From positions 1 to 64,000 of the forward strand of contig JAGVSM010001283.1 in the NCBI GenBank assembly GCA_022494885.1: a stretch of 64,000 nucleotides of DNA, written 5' to 3'. The translations under genes were made by a program, and so were the position numbers. Origin of the DNA: Micrasema longulum. Taxonomy: Eukaryota > Arthropoda > Insecta > Trichoptera > Brachycentridae. Below are positions 56,941-64,000 of this stretch, piece after piece (the stretch's first letter is position 1; every line of letters begins with the position of its first letter). The notes beneath the pieces are model-generated. The model ran no database searches. It was not told where the DNA came from and saw only the letters and a program-made list of their open reading frames with translations.

Positions 56941-58125
56941 AATAACAGGATTAATCATAAACACGTAAAGTTTGTCAATACATTTTAAAAGATTCAAGAT
57001 GATTTCATTACCTTGTTGAAATTATCAGTTTTTGACCTAATGTAACATTTATGAAATGAAATAATATGGGAGATTTATTAATTTCATCAACCGGACGACA
57101 AAATATCCGATATAAATAGTACCACACTACCCACCGTCCAACTACTTGGAGTCTTCCTTAATTCTGACCTCTTCTTGCTGCTCAAATTAGTAAGATAAGT
57201 TCATGCTTTTACCAGCTGAGACAAATGATTTTTTTTGAAAAAAAATGCCGGTCAATGCTACTTGTCAATTAATAAATTCGTTTGCAGTATCTGGAGTAAA
57301 TTATTGTAATGATATCTACCAGGGACAAACCGTGTTTAGAAGCAATTATGCGCAGCTTACCATTATATTTGACTAACCATAATAATGTTTTACTGTAACT
57401 TTATTTACAGAAAAACAAATAAATAATTATCATTTATTTTAAATCATTTCCAGCGTTTGTATTTTTATCCTAATATAAATCAAAATATTAATAAAACGCG
57501 CCCAGCGCCTGCGGTAAGCCAAAAAACTAGCCGATTATTCCAGCTTATTTTTTCATACAAATAAGTATACATTATTTTGAATGTCTTAACCCCAGTGCGG
57601 GTTTTTTTTCCTAGATTAAACTTGCAGATTACACAAATTATTCGAAGATTCTTGATTTGGAAAACGGTATATCAAGCATTGTTTCTTACGGGCTATTTTT
57701 CTTTGAGATTGTACTTTTGACTTAAGACCATAATTACTTTCATGCGTCATATTGCAGGATATATGGCGCTTGATGCGGCCGTTTTAAGCACTATTAATTT
57801 CTAAAACAATTCGGCCAGTTGACATTTCAATTGAATACCTACAATTGACTGAATTTATAGTGCAAATTATTTTTTGAGGATTTATGTATTAAAGTGAAAG
57901 ATATCTATATAATAAAATATATCACGAAATTACATCGTTTGAGTTGATTTCATGGATGAGAGTTGTTGTATCACACAGACCCACAGAAAAATATAAATTT
58001 ATAGTGAATATTACTAACATTATATTATGTACCTTCGATGTAGGTACAAATGTATGATTTTTTTTATAGCTTACCTGTAAATACAATCACTATTTGCCAC
58101 TAATATTTACTCTGGTTGTCTACAT
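56941..58125. other. AT-rich stretch, nothing recognised
   Basis: No repeat or coding motif found. Confidence 0.4.
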
Positions 58126-58129
58126 TATA

Positions 58130-58435
58130 TTTCCGGAATTACACTGGCTACGTTTTTCACAGAGGGTGAAATACAAACTCTGTTGGCTTATGTACTTGAG
58201 TCGCTGCACAACTCTGCTCCGGAATATCTAAGAAAACTATGCATTCCATATAAAATAACTGACGGACGTCTTAAGCTTAGATCGGGAAAAATATCAAACC
58301 TCTACACAACCAACGCCCTAAATTCGGTGAACATGCATTTGCGGTCGCAGGCTCCTAGTGAAACTGTGAAAATGAAATGATGTTTTGGAAGAATTTAAAA
58401 CTTACTTGTCCTCCTAATAATTTTAATAAATCCTT
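58130..58435 (+). pseudogene. LINE reverse transcriptase C-terminal fragment
   Basis: The frame reads ESLHNSAPEYLRKLCIPYKI and TDGRLKLRSGK, matching the LHG-x-APEYL-x-x-L-x-x-P...R-x-LRS stretch of CR1/L2-type LINEs. It ends in a decayed tail with a preserved FKTYL-like word in another frame. The upstream enzyme is missing. Confidence 0.6.
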
Positions 58436-58879
58436 AGCATGTAATTTGGAAGTAAATTATTTTGGAAATTTAAAAAAAAATTAAATTGATTTTCATTGAA
58501 TCCCTTTATAAAGTGGCCTTGAGGTATTGTATAAGAAAAATAGTACAATTATAATGCGTGAAGAATAGTCAACAATATTAAACGTGAAGCTAATATTTAT
58601 TTTTATTAAGTTTTAAAGTTTAAAGTAATATTTATGGTGCAAAAAAATACTGTATCGATTAAGCAAAGTAGCGTGTCTCAATATTTTTTATCGCATTAAC
58701 TCAAGATGGTCAGTCTTAAGCTCCATATGAAAAAAATGCAGTTCCTATTTACTATCTTTTACATGAAGGAATAGTCCTAAATATAATATTTTAGTTGCTA
58801 GTCTAGGAAAAAATAAATATCGGAAAGTAAAACCACTTTTCAATACAATAAAGTACCTATGCATAACGTCAAAAACTCT

Positions 58880-59400
58880 TGTTGTAGCCGACGTCATAGT
58901 CCTTTATTTTATTATTGTATGTTAGTATAAATGTTTCAATTATTATTTTACTTGTATTTAATATATAACCTAGTATGTATGAGTCTGCGAGGCTAATTCC
59001 GTGCCTAACCGGCCGCTGCCGTATAAAGGACGAATTGAGCGGAGCGTGTCAAGCTAGCGGCCCTTTCACGTCCGCTCTAGTCGGCGCTCGATTGTGCAAT
59101 GGAGGGACGGAGGCGGGGGTCGGGGCTTATACGTTGGCTAGGGGGCGCCTATTTACGTTGGCCGCTCGGGAGAATACTTGACAAGAGTGGGGGGCCGGCA
59201 CCATTCCCATACCTAAGTTAATCGTAGGGTCAGATTTTGTAATCTTGTATAAATATGTGCACATGTGAGAAATAAAGACATCGATCGAAAACAGTAAACA
59301 CTCTCTTTTAACTCTACTCTGCCCGATTACTTCGCCACTTCGTCTTCAGATCTTCACTGCATCTTTCCTGGACTCAGCCGAATCCAGAAGCGGATTTACA
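58880..59400 (+). repeat. BEL/Pao 5' long terminal repeat (limits approximate)
   Basis: The proposed start TGTTGTAGCC (58880) and end GGATTTACA(AC) near 59400 give short inverted termini, TGTA...TACA. Inside are a GC-rich segment (58985-59215), TATAAAT at 59248-59254 and AATAAA at 59271-59276. The 3' LTR is not in the window, so exact borders, target duplication and primer binding site cannot be fixed. Confidence 0.6.
59248..59276 (+). promoter_or_regulatory. LTR TATA-like box and polyadenylation signal
   Basis: TATAAAT at 59248 and AATAAA at 59271 lie 17 bases apart inside the LTR, as in compact retrotransposon LTRs. The transcription start should lie between them and the leader. Confidence 0.45.
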
Positions 59401-59608
59401 ACCTGCTAGCCGCCACTGTCAGCCGACAGTATTTGGAATAAATATTCATACCTACGGGCTACTGATACCTATCGCAGCTCGCAGTAGAATACCAGCGCCT
59501 TGCCGAGATTTTTACAGTCTCACAATTCTTTATACGAGGCGGAAACGCGTCTCGTACAAAGTGGTCCTTCACTGCCGAATCTTCTACTGAATATCACAGC
59601 CGCCCAAG
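59401..59608 (+). other. BEL/Pao untranslated leader
   Basis: About 200 bases between the LTR and the first Gag ATG, GC-balanced. The primer binding site should be at its start, but I could not match it to a tRNA 3' end with confidence. Confidence 0.5.
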
Positions 59609-59857
59609 ATGACTCCAGTATTGCGATCGGGGAAGAACGCCGCCGAACGGGTGGACCCCGCCATATCTGAAAGAGAATCATCCGACGACGATGCTTCTGA
59701 CAACGCTTCTCAAGCATCAGCCAACACCATCAGATTCCTGAAGGCACAGAACAAGGAGCTTCGCATCCAACTGAAGCGCCAGAGTAGAAGAGAGAGCCGC
59801 CCAGCCGTTGGACGGAGAACAGGGACCATCTACACTCCCGCCATTGGAAGGATCTGA
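59609..59857 (+). CDS. BEL/Pao Gag N-terminal segment (frame 2)
   Basis: Starts at gcccaagATG and encodes 82 codons. There is an acidic serine-rich stretch (ERESSDDDASDNASQ, about residues 22-36), then a basic coiled-coil-like stretch (IRFLKAQNKELRIQLKRQSR). It ends in a frame that overlaps the main polyprotein, which is open from 59775 in the next frame. The simplest reading is that both belong to one Gag and a small insertion/deletion separates them. A programmed frameshift is possible but BEL/Pao elements normally encode a single polyprotein. Confidence 0.7.
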   Translation: MTPVLRSGKNAAERVDPAISERESSDDDASDNASQASANTIRFLKAQNKELRIQLKRQSRRESRPAVGRRTGTIYTPAIGRI

Positions 59858-62681
59858 GGAGAGCGCTGCTGGACTCACAGAGACGTGGGTCAACCGCTCC
59901 GCAGATCCCATGGCGCAGATGGCCACCGCTATTGCTGAGATGGCCTCAGCAATAAGAACCTCGTCGATAGGGAGCCCCAGGCCGCCTAACGTGGAAGACG
60001 ATAGCAGAGTTGGGGCCATGATGGCCCGACAGTCCAGCGCCAAGGACCTGCCCGTCTACACAGGAGAGCCGCTGGAGTGGCCCACCTTTAGCTCTCAGTA
60101 TCATCAATCGACTGAGATGTGCCGCCTATCAGAGCCGGAGAACCTCCTACGTCTGCAGCGCGCCCTGAGGGGGCGAGCGAGAGAGGCGGTCTCAGCGCTA
60201 CTCGTAGAGCCGCGTAACGTCGGACAAATCATCCGAACTTTGGAGCTGCGCTTTGGCCAAAAAGAAGTCATCGTCGCAGCCATGCTGGATAGAGTAAGGA
60301 GACTCCAATGTCTTCAGGGTACTGGTTCGACGGAGTCACTGATCGAGCTATCTGGTGCCATCAGCAACGTGATCGCCACTCTGGAAGGCTTCGGTGGTGA
60401 ATATCTTACTACCCCGCAGTTACTAAGCGAGCTAGTTGCGAAACTACCGCTATGTATGCGTACATCGTGGTGGGGGGCCAGACGAGGTGATAATAACAGA
60501 GCCACTGTTAAAGATTTTTCTGTCTGGCTAGAAGAAATATCGAGCGCCGCAATGTTGTGCGGAGGTATCGAACCGAACATTTATAGTGGAAGAGGCAATC
60601 GAAAACGCGAGTTAGTAAATACCGCGGTAGTGCCTCAAATACCTACAGGTGAGAAGAACAAGTGTGCATTGTGTAATCGATCTCACCCTATTCAGTCGTG
60701 CCGGGACTATTTAAAGTTATCAGTGGCCGAGCGATGGCAAATAGTTAAAAGTAAAAACTTATGCTTTTCGTGCTTAGGGGAATCGCATAGGGTTACGCAA
60801 TGTAAACATTCGCGTGAGTGCAGCGTTGATAGGTGCCGTTCATTGCACCATAAAACGCTTCACGAATCTAACCGCGGAGAAGTGCGCGAATATCGACCTA
60901 CCGCCGAGGTCGGAGCCTCAAGCTCACCGTTTTCGCGACAAAACAATTCCTTGAACGGAAATCAATCCGCAAGGAGAGAATCAAGTGAGAATTTAGTGAG
61001 TGAAAGTGAAAACCGCTATGACAATGAAAACTCACGAAATAGAACAGTTGTGAACACGTGGTCAACGAACGGACCGATTCTTTTAAAATTATTACCGGTG
61101 GAAATAAGTGGACCAGCGGGAACAGTGACTTCGTACGCCTTGTTGGATGAAGGGTCTACAATTACCCTCATCGACAGTGAAGTGGCGGACCGTGCAGGTG
61201 CGTCAGGGAAAATACGAGGACTAAAAATTCACGGGGCCGGTGGCATGAATGTGACGGATGAGTCATCACGTCGCATAACAGTAAATATCCGCGGCGATAA
61301 CAGTGAAATATACAAAATGCGAGCTAACACGATGCAATATTTAAATTTACCGCCTCAAGCCGTAATGGACGCCGGACAAATCAAAACAGTGCGCCCGCAA
61401 ATTTTAATTGGCCAAGATAATGCTTCCTTGATTGTAACGAGGGAAGCAAGGAAAAGTGGGAGATATATTATCTCCGTTACTGCATTAGGAGAGGCGATTC
61501 ACGGCGGTACAAATACAATGCCGTTTCAAACAATCGCCGCAATACAAGACAACGCCCGATTAGAAAATCTTGTGAAGAAAAATTATGCCGTTGACTCGTT
61601 AGGTATTTTGCCGACAATTAGAATATCTTTTAGTGAAAAAAGAGCAATCGATATTCTTCAAAACACTACTCGACCTCTGATATCGGGACAATGGGAAACA
61701 GGACTTTTGTGGAAGGACGACGTCATAAGCCTCCCAAATAATCGGCAAACGGCGCTACGAAGACTAGAACTAATTGAAAAGAAATTTCGCAAAAACGAAT
61801 CCTTTGCTATCGCGTACAAATCGAAAATAAATGAGTATATCAGTAAGGGATATGCCCGAGAGCTCACATGCATTGAGAAAAATACATTGACGAATAGAAC
61901 GTACTACCTACCGCACTTCGCAGTTAGTCATGTGAATAAACCCGGAAAGCTACGTATTGTCTTCGACGCCGCAAGTAAATATCGCGGTGTTTCGTTGAAC
62001 GATTGCTTACTAAGTGGACCAGATATGCTAACTTCACTTCTAGGGAACGTGATACGATTTCGAGAGGGAAAAATCGCCCTCGCGGCGGATATTAAAGAAA
62101 TGTTTCTGAGAATCCGAATACGCGATGAAGATCAACAGTCACAAAGATTTCTTTGGCGTGATAATGAAGACGAACATATCCGCGAGATGGTCATGAGCTC
62201 AATGACGTTCGGAGCTACGTGCTCACCGAGCAGCGCTCAGTTTGTCAAAAATAAAATAGCGGAGGAACAATCACTTGGAATGATGAAAGCAAAGATGGCC
62301 ATTTTAAATAATTTTTATGTAGACGATTTTCTAATAGGAATCGACTCGGTAAAAGAAAGCATTCAATTGCGAAGCGATATTACCACAGTGCTCGGACGAG
62401 GTGGTTTTGAGTTAACAAATTGGGCCTCAAATAATCCAGAGGTAGTACGAGCAATACCGGAAAATCTGCGTGCGAATACATCTATAAATATAATAAGTGG
62501 ACAAGATGTAACCGAAAGAGTGCTCGGGATAAAGTGGAATCCAGTTAGTGACAATTTTTTGTTTAAATTCAAAGAAATTCCAGCGGTGTCCGAACTCTAT
62601 ATACCTACCAAGCGCGAAATGCTTAGTGAAGTTATGAGCATTTTTGATCCCCTTGGATTCATTGGGTGTTTAACAATCTGA
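59808..62681 (+). CDS. BEL/Pao Gag-protease-reverse transcriptase polyprotein, 957 codons to a TGA
   Basis: Domains in order. A Gag region starts around residue 81 (LPVYTGEPLEWPTF), typical of the BEL/Pao capsid-like family. A Cys/His-rich nucleocapsid follows with CALCNRSHPIQSC and a CCHC knuckle (CFSCLGESHRVTQC, residues 319-332). The aspartic protease has LLDEGST (Asp447). The reverse transcriptase has KLRIVFDAASK, AADIKEMF (Asp761) and the YVDD box at 62316-62327 (residues 837-840). It makes element cDNA inside Gag particles. The frame stops in FDPLGFIGCLTI at 62679-62681, but the same frame stays open afterwards, so this is a nonsense break. The ATG is only the first in this frame; the true start is at 59609. 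Confidence 0.9.
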   Translation: MDGEQGPSTLPPLEGSEESAAGLTETWVNRSADPMAQMATAIAEMASAIRTSSIGSPRPPNVEDDSRVGAMMARQSSAKDLPVYTGEPLEWPTFSSQYHQSTEMCRLSEPENLLRLQRALRGRAREAVSALLVEPRNVGQIIRTLELRFGQKEVIVAAMLDRVRRLQCLQGTGSTESLIELSGAISNVIATLEGFGGEYLTTPQLLSELVAKLPLCMRTSWWGARRGDNNRATVKDFSVWLEEISSAAMLCGGIEPNIYSGRGNRKRELVNTAVVPQIPTGEKNKCALCNRSHPIQSCRDYLKLSVAERWQIVKSKNLCFSCLGESHRVTQCKHSRECSVDRCRSLHHKTLHESNRGEVREYRPTAEVGASSSPFSRQNNSLNGNQSARRESSENLVSESENRYDNENSRNRTVVNTWSTNGPILLKLLPVEISGPAGTVTSYALLDEGSTITLIDSEVADRAGASGKIRGLKIHGAGGMNVTDESSRRITVNIRGDNSEIYKMRANTMQYLNLPPQAVMDAGQIKTVRPQILIGQDNASLIVTREARKSGRYIISVTALGEAIHGGTNTMPFQTIAAIQDNARLENLVKKNYAVDSLGILPTIRISFSEKRAIDILQNTTRPLISGQWETGLLWKDDVISLPNNRQTALRRLELIEKKFRKNESFAIAYKSKINEYISKGYARELTCIEKNTLTNRTYYLPHFAVSHVNKPGKLRIVFDAASKYRGVSLNDCLLSGPDMLTSLLGNVIRFREGKIALAADIKEMFLRIRIRDEDQQSQRFLWRDNEDEHIREMVMSSMTFGATCSPSSAQFVKNKIAEEQSLGMMKAKMAILNNFYVDDFLIGIDSVKESIQLRSDITTVLGRGGFELTNWASNNPEVVRAIPENLRANTSINIISGQDVTERVLGIKWNPVSDNFLFKFKEIPAVSELYIPTKREMLSEVMSIFDPLGFIGCLTI

Positions 62682-64000
62682 CCTCGCATCTTACTACAAG
62701 AGGTATGGCGTTCGAAAACTAATTGGGACACTGAAGTAGATGGAAAATACGCGGTAAAGTGGCATAAATGGTTGAAAATCTTACAAGAAACAAATTGCGC
62801 GATTCCGAGGCAATGCACAAGCTATAAAGAAGCACCGGTAGAATTACATGTGTTTTGTGACGCTTTGGAGCAAGCAAGCTGTGCGGTGGCATATTTCGTC
62901 GAAAGGACAATGGACAAAAGTTTAATCACATTCATAGGCAGTAAATGCAAGGTGAGCCCATTGCGTGCCTTATCGATACCGCGGCTCGAACTGCAAGCCG
63001 CTCTTATAGCAGCGCGTCTAGCGGCTACTATTAAAAAGGAATGTGATAGCTGTATTATAAAAACTATTTACTGGACGGACTCGACAACTGTCTTAATTTG
63101 GGTACAGAGTGATGCGCGAACATACTCACCATTTGTCGCACACAGATTGGGTGAGATAGACGAACTTACTAACTCAACGGAATGGAGATGGGTGCCCACA
63201 AAGCAGAATCCAGCAGATTTAGGTACCCGAGATGGAGAGATACCCGACCTTACGATGAAAGGAATGTGGTTTGGAGGTCCTGAATTCCTCAAATATTCTG
63301 AAGATATGTGGCCACCTGTCAAAGGTTTAAATACAAATCGAAACCTGGCTAACACAGAGTTGCGGACCGAAATAATATGTTTGAACAGTGCAATAATGCT
63401 GAATGCTCTCCCGGATCAGAACAGGTTTTCGTCGTGGCAACGTTTAATTAGAACTACGGCGTGGATTTTTCGATTCGTCAACAGGTGTCGCAAAAGAGAG
63501 CGAATCATTAGCGCTACACTAACTGCTCAAGAAATATCAGCATCGGAACTTACATGGATTAAGATTGCGCAATCCGATAGCTACAACAAAGAGATAGAAA
63601 TCCTTTCACGGGGGGAGTCTCTCCCGAAAGCCAGTAAAATTTCATGTCTAAATCCATACCTGGATAAGGATAATGTTTTAAAAATGGGTACTAGATTAAT
63701 GGCAACAGACAACATGGCCGCCGAAATAAAGTCGCCTATAATTTTAGACGGAACTCATGCTTATACACGCCTGCTTGTAAGAAATTTCCACGAAAAAGCT
63801 AATCACGCAAGTACAGAGAGGACGATGAGTGATCTAAGGCAGCGTTTCTTCATCACAAAATTAAGATCAAATATTCGACAAATAATACACCGTTGCCAAT
63901 TTTGTCGAAACGAAAGGAGTCATCCGATTGCGCCATTAATGGGACAGTTACCGGTAGCACGCCTAGATCATCACGTTCGTCCGTTTACACACTGCGGAGT
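62682..64000 (+). CDS. BEL/Pao polyprotein continued: RNase H and integrase N-terminus, runs off window
   Basis: The same frame is open from 62682 to the window end. RNase H acidic residues fall at FCDALEQAS (Asp codon 62859), PRLELQA (Glu 62988) and YWTDSTTV (Asp 63078). WVPTKQNPADLGTR (about 63190-63232) is the usual W-x-P-x-x-x-NPAD end of that domain. The integrase HHCC zinc finger has FHEKANH (63786-63806) and CQFC (about 63894-63905). The window ends at FTHCG, just before the expected catalytic core. No further stop or frameshift is visible. Confidence 0.88.

Larger units (their letters stand above)
58880..64000 (+). mobile_element. BEL/Pao LTR retrotransposon, 5' LTR to integrase, 3' end outside window
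   Basis: The order is LTR, untranslated leader, Gag, protease, reverse transcriptase, RNase H, integrase zinc-binding domain, all in the BEL/Pao arrangement with integrase after RNase H. GC content and near-intact frames contrast with the decayed elements around it, so the insertion is probably recent. Two breaks are visible: a frame change near 59775-59857 and an in-frame TGA at 62679-62681. No envelope-like gene can be assessed because the window ends first. Confidence 0.92.

Noticed and set aside
58975..59181. 68-codon ORF in the BEL/Pao LTR
   Set aside because: It is inside a GC-rich LTR region and has no relation to known element proteins.
59717..60043. 108-codon antisense ORF over Gag
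   Set aside because: Shadow of the Gag coding sequence on the opposite strand.
1..64000. CRISPR array, operon or bacterial features
   Set aside because: No regularly spaced repeats, no Shine-Dalgarno-led gene clusters; spliced exons and retroelements indicate a eukaryotic genome.

Overview
The window is AT-rich eukaryotic nuclear DNA, almost certainly from an insect. The reasons are a multi-exon pickpocket-type (DEG/ENaC) channel gene with GT-AG introns, several tRNA-derived SINE families, many 5'-truncated non-LTR retrotransposons (LINEs), a decayed mariner transposase and a BEL/Pao LTR retrotransposon. The repeat style (SINEs ending in CAT/ATG runs, LINEs ending in TAG or AGA runs) would suit a lepidopteran-like genome, but no order can be assigned from the sequence alone.

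Region 1 (about 0.65-14.2 kb, minus strand): one partial host gene. Seven consecutive exons join in frame and encode about 365 residues of a pickpocket subunit: cytosolic N-terminus with the HG gating motif, TM1, and the first half of the extracellular domain up to the CGC-PHF cysteine motif. The rest of the ectodomain and TM2 lie beyond base 1. The introns carry SINEs, a LINE 3' end, a mariner remnant and copies of two unnamed repeat families.

Region 2 (about 14.2-58.8 kb): no host gene that I can support. It is a graveyard of transposable elements. There are four tRNA-headed SINE families (called A, B, C, D here). There are about ten LINE 3' fragments, most with recognisable reverse-transcriptase C-terminal sequence and many stops and frameshifts. 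There is a probable Penelope-like tail. Four unnamed families recur: R (chain of short palindromes, often in inverted pairs), F (AT-rich foldback), E (small ORF-bearing repeat) and G (about 400 bp). Two single elements have clear terminal inverted repeats. Long AT-rich stretches in between show nothing recognisable.

Region 3 (58.9 kb to the end, plus strand): a BEL/Pao retrotransposon that looks much younger than everything else. It has a GC-richer 5' LTR with TATA and AATAAA signals, a Gag N-terminal frame, a 957-codon Gag-protease-RT frame broken from the first by a frame change and ended by one TGA, then an open frame with RNase H and the integrase zinc-binding region. It runs off the window edge, so its 3' LTR is not visible.

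The genes do not form a pathway. The channel gene is the only host function; everything else is mobile DNA at different stages of decay. The parts most likely to be undescribed are families R and F, the two inverted-repeat elements and families E and G.
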